NCBI GenBank assembly: GCA_019931245.1
Contig: JAINDL010000003.1
Location: 1 to 64,000 of the forward strand
From: Bryobacteraceae bacterium CoA2 C42
Lineage (GTDB): Bacteria > Acidobacteriota > Terriglobia > Bryobacterales > Bryobacteraceae
DNA length: 64,000 bases
Direction of reading: 5' to 3'
The notes under the pieces were generated by a model. It saw only the letters and a program-made list of their open reading frames with translations, was not told the DNA's origin and made no database searches. Positions 51,563-60,550 of the stretch are shown in pieces. How positions within the stretch are numbered: position 1 is the stretch's first letter; the number at the start of each line of letters is the position of its first letter. The translations under genes and the position numbers were made by a program.

Positions 51563-53228
51563 TGCCTTTCCTCATCTCCTCGGCGAGGTACTCCGACATC
51601 CGCCACGCCAGCGCGATGATCGTCAACGTCGGGTTCTTGTCCGGATTGCTCGCAAACGATCCGCCATCGGCCACAAATAGATTCTTCACCTCATGCGCCT
51701 GCGAGTATGCGTTCAGCGCCGAAGTGCGCGGGTCGCTGCCCATGCGCACGGTCCCCACCTCGTGAATCACCTCTCCCCCGGTCGTAATGCCGGTCGAGGC
51801 GATCGAGGTCGCGCCCAGGGTCTCCAGCAGACTCGTGAAGCTCTGCCGCATATGCTCGGCCTGCTTCCGCTCATGCTCGCTCCAGGCAAAGTGAAAACGC
51901 AGAACCGGGATGCCCCACTCGTCGGTCACCGTGGGATCAATCTCGCAGTACGACTTCTCGTTCGGAATCATCTCGCCCCGTCCGGTGCAGCTGACGGTGG
52001 TCCCGTAATCCTGCCGGATGCGCTTCTTGAGCTCTTTGCCAAAGCCCTGATGCTGCGCCGCCACGCCTTGGAACGAACCCACCTGCGGCGCCGCGAAGCC
52101 CGTGCCTCCGAGTTCGATGTGGTATCCGCGCGGAAAATCGTTCTTGCGGTCATAGAGCCACCAGGGCACGTAGACGTGTGAACCGCGGATGCCGTCGGTA
52201 TCGTAGCGCATCAGCCCTTCGAGCGCGGGTACGTGGCCCCGCACCGTCAGCCCCACCGTATCGGTCAGATACCTTCCCACCACCCCGGAGGAGTTCGCCA
52301 ACCCGTTCGAGTTGAGCAAGATCCGCGCCGACTCGCACGCGCTCGCCGCCAGCACCACCGTCCGGCAGCGCACGCGCCGCTCCTGCCGCGTCGTCTTGTC
52401 GATGTAGGAGACGGCGGCCACCTGCCCGTCCGCTCCGCGGATCAACTCCCGCACCATGGCGTGGTTCACAATCTCCAGCCGTCCCGTCTTCAGCGCCGGG
52501 AAGATCTGCACCTGGCTCGACGAATACGCCGACGCCGTCAGGCATCCGCGCCCGCAGTGGCCGCAGTAGTGGCACGCCGCCCGCCCGTTGTGAGCCTTGG
52601 TGATCATCGCCTTGCGCGCGGCGATCACGGGCATGCCGAGCTTGGCTCCCGCCCGCTGAATCATCGTCTCGTGCACACGGAGAGCCGGCGCCGGCTGAAA
52701 GATGCCGTCCGGCGCCGACCGGATCCCCTCGCGCGTACCGTGCACCCCGATGAAGGCTTCCGCCTTGTCGTACCAGGGTGCGAGATCGTCATAGGAGATC
52801 GGCCAATCGGCCCCCAGGCCGTCCATTGACCGTGGCTTGAAATCGTAGTCGGCAAAACGCAGCGAGACCCGCCCGTAGTGATTCGTGCGCCCGCCCAGAA
52901 TGCGCGAACGGAACCAGTCAAACTGGTTGCCGGCCGCGACCGTGTACGGTTCACCCGGAATCTGCCAGTACCCGTTCGGGGCTTCAAAGAAGCCGTACTT
53001 CATGCCGCCAAAGTAGAATCGGCCATCCTCCCCGGCCCCGCGGTGCGGCACCTGCCAGGGCATCATATGCTCTTTGAAATCCTTGGCCGGGTTAAGCGGA
53101 CCGCCCGCTTCGAGCAGCAGCACCTTGACGCCAAGCTTGGTCAAGGTATGGACCGCCGTTCCGCCGCCGGCCCCGGAGCCGATGACCACTACGTCGTAGA
53201 GAGGCGCACTGCGCTGAACCTGAGCCAT
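51555..53228 (-). CDS. GMC-family flavin dehydrogenase (large subunit)
   Basis: A 557-residue FAD-dependent GMC oxidoreductase. The dinucleotide motif is VVVIGSGAGGGTAVHTL near residue 15, and the FAD-contact block is RILGGRTNHYGRVSLRF. A cysteine cluster C219-x2-C222-x2-C225-x3-C229 (CHYCGHCGRGC) could hold an iron-sulfur centre, as in FAD-glucose and fructose dehydrogenases. The catalytic pair is His489 in HEVGTVRMG and Asn532 in NPTLT. There is no signal peptide, so export would depend on the Tat-bearing subunit 3 encoded next. Likely oxidises a sugar hydroxyl and passes electrons to a cytochrome. It starts four bases after the receptor gene stop. Confidence 0.92.
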   Translation of the reverse strand: MAQVQRSAPLYDVVVIGSGAGGGTAVHTLTKLGVKVLLLEAGGPLNPAKDFKEHMMPWQVPHRGAGEDGRFYFGGMKYGFFEAPNGYWQIPGEPYTVAAGNQFDWFRSRILGGRTNHYGRVSLRFADYDFKPRSMDGLGADWPISYDDLAPWYDKAEAFIGVHGTREGIRSAPDGIFQPAPALRVHETMIQRAGAKLGMPVIAARKAMITKAHNGRAACHYCGHCGRGCLTASAYSSSQVQIFPALKTGRLEIVNHAMVRELIRGADGQVAAVSYIDKTTRQERRVRCRTVVLAASACESARILLNSNGLANSSGVVGRYLTDTVGLTVRGHVPALEGLMRYDTDGIRGSHVYVPWWLYDRKNDFPRGYHIELGGTGFAAPQVGSFQGVAAQHQGFGKELKKRIRQDYGTTVSCTGRGEMIPNEKSYCEIDPTVTDEWGIPVLRFHFAWSEHERKQAEHMRQSFTSLLETLGATSIASTGITTGGEVIHEVGTVRMGSDPRTSALNAYSQAHEVKNLFVADGGSFASNPDKNPTLTIIALAWRMSEYLAEEMRKGNV

Positions 53229-53232
53229 GGGT

Positions 53233-56200
53233 CTACCACTGTACCTTGAGCGAGAGCTGGAACTGCCGTTCGTTGCGCGCCGCCGAGATCACCCCGAAGT
53301 CCGGGTTGCCCAGCGTCTGGCCCGGATTGCCAAACGGCGTGTTCGCGCCCCCGAAAAACGGCGTGTTGGTCAGGTTGAACGCTTCAGCGCGGAACAGCAG
53401 CGAAACCGGCTCCCGCACCACAAACCGTTTGGACAGCGCAATGTCGTAACCTGCCAGCCCCGGGCCGCGCACGTTCAACGTGCGGCCCAGGTTGCCGAAC
53501 GTGAACGCCGCGGGAATAGAAAACTGGGTCGTATCGAAATAGCGGTTTAGCCGCTGCTGAATCGGACCGGTCAACTCCGCCGATTTGCCGGTGGTGTTCG
53601 GGCGCAGACGCCCGCTGAACACCCCGCTGTTGCCCGTCGAGGCCAACGCCAGCGGGAAGCCGGAAACCAGCGTCAACTGCCCGCTCGCCGACCAGCCGCC
53701 CACCAGATAGTCAACCGCCCGCGGCGCGTTGCTCAGCATCCGCTGCCCACGCCCGAACGGCAGATCCACTGTATGATTCAGCACGAACCGGCTCCGGACG
53801 TCCCCTTCCGACAAAGCCCGCTCCGCGCGCAGGTTGTAGTTGTTCTGCGGCGTCACCGCCAGATTCACCCCGAAGATGCGCGCCGAGGCCTCATCAATCA
53901 CCTTGCCCCGTGTGTACGCCGCTACAAAATTCACGCCGTGGGTGAACCGCTTTTCGACGCGGATCGTCACCGAGTGGTAGATCGAGTTGCCCGCGTTGTT
54001 CCAGCGGGACGGATTGTTGTTGCTCACGCTCAGATACTGCGGATACGGCCGCAGCAGTTGGCCGCGCGCCACCGTGGCCGCCGAAAGCGCGCCGGTCGGC
54101 ACGAGACCAAAGAACGGATTCGCCACCCGGGTGTTCAGATCCTGCCCCAACGATTGCAGCCGCGGATCGAGCTGGTTGAACTCAAACGGCACCGGCAGCC
54201 GCGTGCCTTTGTTGGCCGCGTAGGCCACCTCCACCACCATATTGCCCGGAATCTCGCGCTGCACCCCGAAGTTCCACTGCTGCGTGTAGGCGTTCGACTT
54301 GTTGCCGCGGTCAATGATGTTCAGGTTCTGTCCGAGCTGCACCCGGAACGCTTCCGTCGTCAGCGGCTGCAGGAATCCGTTCGGGAATGGATTGCTCAAC
54401 AGGTTCACCGGCGTCACCCCGTCAATGGAAGACAGCCAGTCGGTGGTAATCTCCTCGCCGGTCACGCCGAATCCGCCCGCCGAAGTGGTGCCCCACAGCG
54501 GGGAGTAGAAGATGCCGTAGCCGGCCCGAATCACCGTCTTGGGATTCAGCGCGTAGGCGAGGCCGACGCGCGGCCCCCAGTTGCCGTATGACGTCTCGGT
54601 CTGCGCCCGGTCGAGGCCGTTGCGCCCCGGCCGAGTCAGCACTCCCTTCAGGTTCGCCACCCCCGGCACCGCCAGCGGAAAAGGGCTGTTGAAGTCAAAC
54701 GACGCAAACCGGTTGTATCTTTCCGTGCGCGGATTTTCGATCTCATAGCGCAGGCCCACATTCACGGTCAGCTTGCCCAGCTTGATCTCATCGTTCAGGA
54801 ATACGGCCCAGTAGAGGTTGCGAATCGCCAGCGCCGGCGTGTTGCGGATCGATCCCGTGCCGAATCCCGTGAGGAAGGACGCAAAGCCATCGCCCGCCGT
54901 CAGGCTCTGCTGCAGCGGGTCCGGACCCTGCGTCTGCCCGCGGCCGAAGCTGTAGCTGTGACCAACCGGCCAACCCTGCAGCGGCGTCTGATCATAGAGA
55001 CGGAAGTCCGCACCCAGCTTGAACGTGTGCCGTCCCCGCACCTCGGAAGCGTCCGCCACCAGCGTGTAGATCGTGTTGCCGCGGCGGATCGGGTCGCCGC
55101 CGTCCATGCCGAACGTGGCGTACCCGGTCGCAATCGTCGGGAACATCGCGAACTTCGAGTCGAACGCGCTGGCCATCGCCGCCGGAAAACCCAGCGCGGC
55201 GATATCCACCTTGCCCTGATTGATCGGCTGACGGCCCTCATAGCGCCGCGTAATGCCGGTCCGGTAGTTCAGGATCCGCGTCGGCGAAAGCAGATACGTG
55301 CCGTTCACCACCCCGTTGGCCACCCGGTTCTCGATGTTCCCCAGCGTGTTGTCCGCAATCGTGCCGAACTCGCCCGTGTTCTTGCTGATGCCCTGGTTCC
55401 GGGTCAATCGCCCGAAAATCGAGTGTTTGTCCGAGATCCGCTGGTCGATCCGGATGGAATACTGATCATCGTCGGTGGCGTTCGAAGGCGCGAAGGCCCA
55501 GTTGTTTACCCGCGCCGGACCCTCCCCGGGCAGGTTCGGAGTGGGAAGAAAAGCTGCCATCCGCGATGCCGCCCGGTCCTGCCGCGTGGCGGGAATCTGG
55601 TTCCCCGCAAAAGGCTGCCGCAGGAACCCGCCGCCGGGTAGCGCCTGGGTCGAGAACGGATCGTAGATCGTAATCGGCTGCCCGTTGGTGGCCCGGACAT
55701 CGCTGAAGTTGCCCGCCCGCTGCGCGGCCGTGGGGATGGTCAGCACCCGCCCGCCGAAAGAGGTATCCTCGCGGTGCCCCTGGTACTCGGCGAAAAAGAA
55801 CGTGCGGTCTTTCTTGATCGCGCCACCCGTCGCCACGCCAAACTGGTTATAGTGAAACACGCCGCGCTTCTGGTTTCTCGCGTTGGCAAAGTAGTTGTTG
55901 GCCCGCAACCGGTCGTTGCGGAAGAACTCATAGATCGTGCCGTGGAAAGCGTTGCCCCCGCCGCGCGTCAGCACGTTCACGACGCCCCCGCCGCTGCGCC
56001 CGAACTCCGGGCCGTAGGCGTTCGTCTGCACCTTAAACTCCTGCGTCCCGTCCGGCGTCGGCGAGATCGCATAGTTGTTGTTCTCCGGCAGCATGATCGT
56101 CACGCCGTCGAGCATGAAATCATTGGTGCGGAACCGTCCGCCGTTGATCGACATATCCGAAAAGACAAACAGCGGCGCCGCGTTGGTGCCCGTCGACGCT

Positions 56201-56706
56201 ACGTCGCCCAGCGCGCGAATATTCGTCTGCACCCCCGGCGCCAAACCCACCAGGTCAAACACATTCCGGCCGCGAATCGGCAACTCCTGCACGCTGCGCG
56301 CGCTGATCACCTGCCCCAGTGACGCCGTCTGCGATTCGACCAGCGGCACCTCCTCCTTCACCGAAATCGTCGTCGCCGCATCACCAATCTCGAGCGCGAA
56401 GTCCACCCGGACCCGCTCCTCCACGAGCAATCGCAGGTTGTCCCGCAGCGCCGTCTTGAACCCTTTGGCCGCCACCTTGATCGAATACGAGCCCGGGCGC
56501 ACATACAGCAACTGAAAGCCGCCCAACTCGTTCGTCTTCGCCGCCAGCGTCTGATTCGTTTCCAGGTTGGTCGCCGTCACCTCGGCCCCGGTCACCACGG
56601 CGCCTGAGGGATCGGTCACCGATCCGCTAAACGAGCCCGTTATGTTTTGCGCCAACAGGGGCGAGGCCATCAGGGTAGCCACCAGACATGACAAGTAAAA
56701 ACGCAT
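53233..56706 (-). CDS. Oar-like TonB-dependent receptor, first gene of the GntR-linked operon
   Basis: A 1157-residue outer-membrane protein: signal peptide (MRFYLSCLVATLMASPLLAQ), regulatory-like domain (GSVTDPSGAVVTGAEVTATN, RPGSYSIKVAAKGFKT), plug region (LPIRGRNVFDLVGLAPGV, INGGRFRTNDFMLDGV, GGGNAFHGTIYEFFRNDRLRANNYF) and a barrel ending in LKVQW. AAGGAAA precedes the ATG by about ten bases. The stop lies four bases before the GMC gene start, so the receptor leads a run of seven genes. It is divergent from the GntR gene, and the tandem GATATATC site lies 30 bases upstream of its ATG. The ligand is presumably what the downstream dehydrogenase oxidises. Confidence 0.92.
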   Translation of the reverse strand: MRFYLSCLVATLMASPLLAQNITGSFSGSVTDPSGAVVTGAEVTATNLETNQTLAAKTNELGGFQLLYVRPGSYSIKVAAKGFKTALRDNLRLLVEERVRVDFALEIGDAATTISVKEEVPLVESQTASLGQVISARSVQELPIRGRNVFDLVGLAPGVQTNIRALGDVASTGTNAAPLFVFSDMSINGGRFRTNDFMLDGVTIMLPENNNYAISPTPDGTQEFKVQTNAYGPEFGRSGGGVVNVLTRGGGNAFHGTIYEFFRNDRLRANNYFANARNQKRGVFHYNQFGVATGGAIKKDRTFFFAEYQGHREDTSFGGRVLTIPTAAQRAGNFSDVRATNGQPITIYDPFSTQALPGGGFLRQPFAGNQIPATRQDRAASRMAAFLPTPNLPGEGPARVNNWAFAPSNATDDDQYSIRIDQRISDKHSIFGRLTRNQGISKNTGEFGTIADNTLGNIENRVANGVVNGTYLLSPTRILNYRTGITRRYEGRQPINQGKVDIAALGFPAAMASAFDSKFAMFPTIATGYATFGMDGGDPIRRGNTIYTLVADASEVRGRHTFKLGADFRLYDQTPLQGWPVGHSYSFGRGQTQGPDPLQQSLTAGDGFASFLTGFGTGSIRNTPALAIRNLYWAVFLNDEIKLGKLTVNVGLRYEIENPRTERYNRFASFDFNSPFPLAVPGVANLKGVLTRPGRNGLDRAQTETSYGNWGPRVGLAYALNPKTVIRAGYGIFYSPLWGTTSAGGFGVTGEEITTDWLSSIDGVTPVNLLSNPFPNGFLQPLTTEAFRVQLGQNLNIIDRGNKSNAYTQQWNFGVQREIPGNMVVEVAYAANKGTRLPVPFEFNQLDPRLQSLGQDLNTRVANPFFGLVPTGALSAATVARGQLLRPYPQYLSVSNNNPSRWNNAGNSIYHSVTIRVEKRFTHGVNFVAAYTRGKVIDEASARIFGVNLAVTPQNNYNLRAERALSEGDVRSRFVLNHTVDLPFGRGQRMLSNAPRAVDYLVGGWSASGQLTLVSGFPLALASTGNSGVFSGRLRPNTTGKSAELTGPIQQRLNRYFDTTQFSIPAAFTFGNLGRTLNVRGPGLAGYDIALSKRFVVREPVSLLFRAEAFNLTNTPFFGGANTPFGNPGQTLGNPDFGVISAARNERQFQLSLKVQW

Positions 56707-56736
56707 CGTGGGTTTCCTTTGCAGTTCCGTGAAGTA

Positions 56737-56754
56737 GATATATCGTGATATATC
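56737..56754. promoter_or_regulatory. Tandem GATATATC site, candidate GntR operator
   Basis: Two copies of the self-complementary octamer GATATATC (56737-56744 and 56747-56754) are separated by GT, an AT-rich island in GC-rich DNA. They lie between the divergent receptor operon and the GntR gene. On the minus strand a perfect TTGACA (56770-56765) precedes them, so a bound protein would sit over the -10 region or start site of the receptor promoter. Confidence 0.6.
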
Positions 56755-56797
56755 AGAGTTGATTTGTCAACGACTTTTGGCTAGACTTTTATTGTTC

Positions 56798-57520
56798 ATG
56801 GCTCATTCCCGGGGTGGTGCCCCTGCCAGTCTCTCCGATCAGGCCTACAGGGTCCTCCGGCGCCGGATCCTTACGGGAGAACTGCCGATGGGGGCCGCGC
56901 TCTCCCGCCGCAAACTGGCCGCCGAACTTGGCATGAGCATCGTTCCGGTCGCCGAAGCCCTGCAGCGGCTCGAAGCCGAGGAACTGGTCGAAAGCCGGCC
57001 GCGCGTGGGTACGCAGGTGAAGGTGCCGACGCCACAGGACGTCCGCGGCCATTACATGGTGCGCGAAGCGCTCGAAACGCAGTCGGCCCGCCTGTTTGCT
57101 GAGAAGGCCACCGCGGCGGAGAAAGAAGAGATCCGCGCCCGGGCCGCCGAACTCGACCAGACCTACTCCGCCGCCGCTGCCGGGAAACTTTCCCGCGAAC
57201 AGATCTTCGACCTCCACCAGCGGCACATGGGCTTCCACATGCGCGTGGCCGAGTGCACCGGCTATGACGCGCTCTGCCGTGCCATGCAGCGCAATCAGAT
57301 CCTGACCCACAACTGGCTCTACGACACCGCCACCGACTGGCATCGCCTGCCCGCGCGCTTTCACGCCTCCCTGGCCGACGCGCTCTGCGTGGGCGATCCC
57401 GCCGTGGCCATGGCCGCCATGCGCTCCCATGTCACCTTCGGCATGGAGCAGGTCGTCGGCGAACTCGAAAAGGTGCTGCGGCAGCGCGAACCGGTCCCCG
57501 GATCAAGCCGGATTGCGTAG
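56798..57520 (+). CDS. GntR-family (FadR/FCD type) transcriptional regulator
   Basis: A 240-residue regulator. The N-terminal winged helix is LSDQAYRVLRRRILTGELPMGAALSRRKLAAELGMSIVPVAEALQRLEAEELVESRPRVGTQV at about residues 9-72. The C-terminal FCD helical domain includes VREALETQSARLFAEKAT, the metal-ligand-like HQRHMGFHMRVAECTGY, and a late HASLADALCVGDPAVAMAAMRSHV. FCD regulators bind small carboxylic or sugar acids, often with a metal ion. ATG 56798 is preferred over an upstream TTG at 56759, which overlaps the operator-rich region. Divergent from the receptor-GMC operon, it is the natural candidate to control it and itself. Confidence 0.9.
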   Translation: MAHSRGGAPASLSDQAYRVLRRRILTGELPMGAALSRRKLAAELGMSIVPVAEALQRLEAEELVESRPRVGTQVKVPTPQDVRGHYMVREALETQSARLFAEKATAAEKEEIRARAAELDQTYSAAAAGKLSREQIFDLHQRHMGFHMRVAECTGYDALCRAMQRNQILTHNWLYDTATDWHRLPARFHASLADALCVGDPAVAMAAMRSHVTFGMEQVVGELEKVLRQREPVPGSSRIA

Positions 57521-57592
57521 CCCGGCGCTGCGCTGCACCGGACTACGCCATTTGGGTCCTGCCGCCCCACCAAACGTCGGAACGCGATCCCG

Positions 57593-60550
57593 TCAGAACG
57601 TCAGCCGCGCATTGAATTGCACAACGCGCGCGCCCCGCGTCCCGGTGAATTTTCCAAAGTTCGCACTCCGAATGTTCGAGTCGAGCCCGCTGAAGTTCGT
57701 ATGGTTGAACGCATTCAGCAGGTCACCGCGAATCTGCAACCGGTACCGTTCACTGATGTGGAAGTTCTTCGCCAAGCCCAAATCCAGGTTCCAGAACCCC
57801 GGCAGCCGTAGCGCGTTTCGACCCAGGTTGCCGGGACGAATCGGCGCGCCGCTCGCCGTCACCTGCGGCACTTCCGCGAAAGCCGCCCGGTTCAGATAGA
57901 ACAGATTCGTCTTCGGGGTCGACGCATACACCGGCCCGCCTACATAGTCCAACCGCTGTCCCGGGATCGAGGAGGGATTGCCGATGCTGAACGGTCCACC
58001 CGTCGCCGCGAAATAGACGCCACTCAGTTGCCACCCACCCAGCGTCAGCCGCTGCCACGCGGACTTGCTCGTGCGCGCAAACGGCAACTCATAAAGGAAG
58101 TCGCTGTTGAACCGGTGCCGGACATCCGTCGGGCCGGGACCCCACTCCGCCCGCAGGTTGTCATTATCCTGCGGCCGCTGACTGTTCAACAGCAGGTCGC
58201 CGTCGCTGAACGTCAACTGCTTGGCCCACGTGTGGTGGACGTTGAACAGGAAGTTGTTCGAAAGCCGCTTCCGGACCGACGTCTGCCAGGATTCGTAACG
58301 GCTCCGGTCGCTGCCATCATAGCTGCGATAAGTCCCCAGCGCCGGATTCGGCCGCACACCGGTAATCCGATTCACCTGGTTCAAATCGCGCACCATGTTC
58401 AGTTTCAATCCGCGGGTTCCCACGTAGCTGGTTTCGAGGACAATTGTGTTGGTCAACTGACGCTGAATCCCCAACTGGAACTGCAGCGAATAGGGATTCA
58501 CATAATCCTCGCTCAACACGGCGGCCGGCGCCAGCGCCGCGCCTTTCACGAGCGGCAGCACCTTGGCGTTCTCCACCGGGTAACGGAGGACGCTGAACTG
58601 TAGCGCATCGGCCCGCGAAAAGATGCGCCGGAACGGCTCGTCAATGGCGTTCTGCACCAGATCCACGGGCCCGCCGAACATGTTCCGCGGATTGACGAAG
58701 ACGCCGGTGCCGCCCCGCAACACGGTCTTCGAGTTTTCGTCGAGGCTATAGGCAAACCCGAGGCGGGGGGAGAAGTTGTTCCGGTCCGCCTGGTAGATCT
58801 GATCCGGCGGCAGCAGCTTGCCCGCCCCGAAATTGGCAATGTTGAACAGCCGCTTGTCCCGCTCCTGCGGCACCGAGAAGTAGTCGTAGCGAATGCCGAG
58901 ATTCAGCGTCAGCCGCCGGTTCACCCGGAAGTCGTCCTGCACAAAACCACCCAGTTGCCACTGCGTCATCTGGAAGGGCAGCACGCCAAAGGTTACCTGA
59001 ATATTGCTCGGAATATTGGCCAGGAAGTCCGCCTCATTGGCGTATCTCAAGTCGGGCGATTCAATGTTTACCCGACGGATTGCCCGGGTCAAATAGATCA
59101 TGCCCATCTTCAAATTATGCCGACCAATGGTCCGGGCTGAAATGTTTTCAAACGATACCGTCTCGCCCGAACGGCCGAGCGTCTCGCCGCCCGCGCTAAA
59201 GCCGAGATTACCCGAAATCCCCGCCACGCCCAGGGTGTATATGTTATCCACCCGGTTGACGACATTATGGTTCACACCAAACCGCGTTTCGTTCGTCCAA
59301 GTTGGTCGCGTATAGATCAGGTTCGCCGTTCCCGATTCCGTGATGCCGGTGAACGTCTGCGGATTTTGCAGCGCAATGCGCGGATTCTGCACATAAGGAC
59401 GGCCGCGCGTGTACCGCGCGCTCATGATCAGGTTGTCCTTGATGTGATAGTCCACGCGCGACACCGCATGGTTATCCCGCCCCGGATTCGCCGCGTTGGT
59501 CACGAAAAAGGCGTTGACCGCCCCCGGCGCGCTCGGCGCCGTCGGCAGGGGAAACAGGTCAAAGTACGGCTTGTAGGCCGGCACTGCCGCAATCGCCCGG
59601 GCGCGGAACTCCGCGGTCGGAACGTTGCCGCTGATGGTCAGCGCGCGCACCTGGCGATAAGCCTCGAAGACTCCAAAGACAAACAGCTTGTCCTTGATGA
59701 TCCGCCCGCCAAAGGAGCCCCCAAACTGGTTGTACACGAGCGGCCCTTTGATCGCGGCAAACTGCGGACGCGCGGCAAAGTTCTCCACCTGATTGTTCAG
59801 GAACAAACTTCCGTGATACTCGTTTGTCCCGCTCTTGGTGATAATGTTGATCCCACCCGACATCGTGTTGGCCACCTCGGCCGACGGGATGCCTTTGGTT
59901 ACCGCCAGCTCCGAGATCGCCTCCATACTCACCGTCTTGATCGGGTTGAAGTTGCCCGACATGCCCAACGACGGCGCCTCCGGGTCGGCTTCGGCGTCCG
60001 CGCCGTCTACCGTCAGTCGGAAGCCCGAACCCGGCAAGCCATTCATCGAAACTCCGTTGCCTTGGGTGGTAATCCCGGTCCCCAGGCCAACCATGTTCGT
60101 CCAGTCGCGCCGTGCCAGCGGCAACTCTCGCACCTCGGCTTCAATCTTCCCCTCCCGCTGCTCGGCGGAAACGGTATTGATCTGCGGCGTCGAGGCCGAC
60201 ACCTCCACCACTTCCGACACGTTCCCCAGATCCAGCTTGTACTCGAGACCCACCCGCTGACCGGCGCTCAACTCAATGCCGCTGCGCCGCTGCTGCTTGA
60301 AGCCTGTGGCCTCGATGCTGATGGTGTACTTGCCCACGGCCAGAAAGGCGGCCGTGAACTCCCCGGCGGCATCCGAAACGGTATTGACGCGGGCGTTCGT
60401 CCCTTCGTTGAGAAGAGCAATCTTGGCTTGCGCGATAGCCGCGCCGGAGGGATCAATCACCCGTCCGTACACGGTAGCGGTAGTTACCTGGGCATGCGCG
60501 GGCAAAAGGCTCACCAGCGCAATCAAAGCGGCGAAATGTCTGCAGTTCAT
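57593..60550 (-). CDS. Oar-like TonB-dependent receptor with carboxypeptidase-regulatory domain
   Basis: A 985-residue outer-membrane protein, the shortest of the five: signal peptide (HFAALIALVSLLPAHAQ), regulatory-like domain (GRVIDPSGAAIAQAKIALLN, LAVGKYTISIEATGFKQQ), plug region (LPLARRDWTNMVGLGTGI, SGGINIITKSGTNEYHGSLFLNNQ) and a barrel ending in NARLTF. Its ATG overlaps the stop of the upstream dehydrogenase gene (ATGA), so it is translationally coupled to a cytoplasmic enzyme, which suggests both handle the same compound. It converges on the GntR gene with a 72-base gap that holds nothing recognisable. Confidence 0.9.
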   Translation of the reverse strand: MNCRHFAALIALVSLLPAHAQVTTATVYGRVIDPSGAAIAQAKIALLNEGTNARVNTVSDAAGEFTAAFLAVGKYTISIEATGFKQQRRSGIELSAGQRVGLEYKLDLGNVSEVVEVSASTPQINTVSAEQREGKIEAEVRELPLARRDWTNMVGLGTGITTQGNGVSMNGLPGSGFRLTVDGADAEADPEAPSLGMSGNFNPIKTVSMEAISELAVTKGIPSAEVANTMSGGINIITKSGTNEYHGSLFLNNQVENFAARPQFAAIKGPLVYNQFGGSFGGRIIKDKLFVFGVFEAYRQVRALTISGNVPTAEFRARAIAAVPAYKPYFDLFPLPTAPSAPGAVNAFFVTNAANPGRDNHAVSRVDYHIKDNLIMSARYTRGRPYVQNPRIALQNPQTFTGITESGTANLIYTRPTWTNETRFGVNHNVVNRVDNIYTLGVAGISGNLGFSAGGETLGRSGETVSFENISARTIGRHNLKMGMIYLTRAIRRVNIESPDLRYANEADFLANIPSNIQVTFGVLPFQMTQWQLGGFVQDDFRVNRRLTLNLGIRYDYFSVPQERDKRLFNIANFGAGKLLPPDQIYQADRNNFSPRLGFAYSLDENSKTVLRGGTGVFVNPRNMFGGPVDLVQNAIDEPFRRIFSRADALQFSVLRYPVENAKVLPLVKGAALAPAAVLSEDYVNPYSLQFQLGIQRQLTNTIVLETSYVGTRGLKLNMVRDLNQVNRITGVRPNPALGTYRSYDGSDRSRYESWQTSVRKRLSNNFLFNVHHTWAKQLTFSDGDLLLNSQRPQDNDNLRAEWGPGPTDVRHRFNSDFLYELPFARTSKSAWQRLTLGGWQLSGVYFAATGGPFSIGNPSSIPGQRLDYVGGPVYASTPKTNLFYLNRAAFAEVPQVTASGAPIRPGNLGRNALRLPGFWNLDLGLAKNFHISERYRLQIRGDLLNAFNHTNFSGLDSNIRSANFGKFTGTRGARVVQFNARLTF

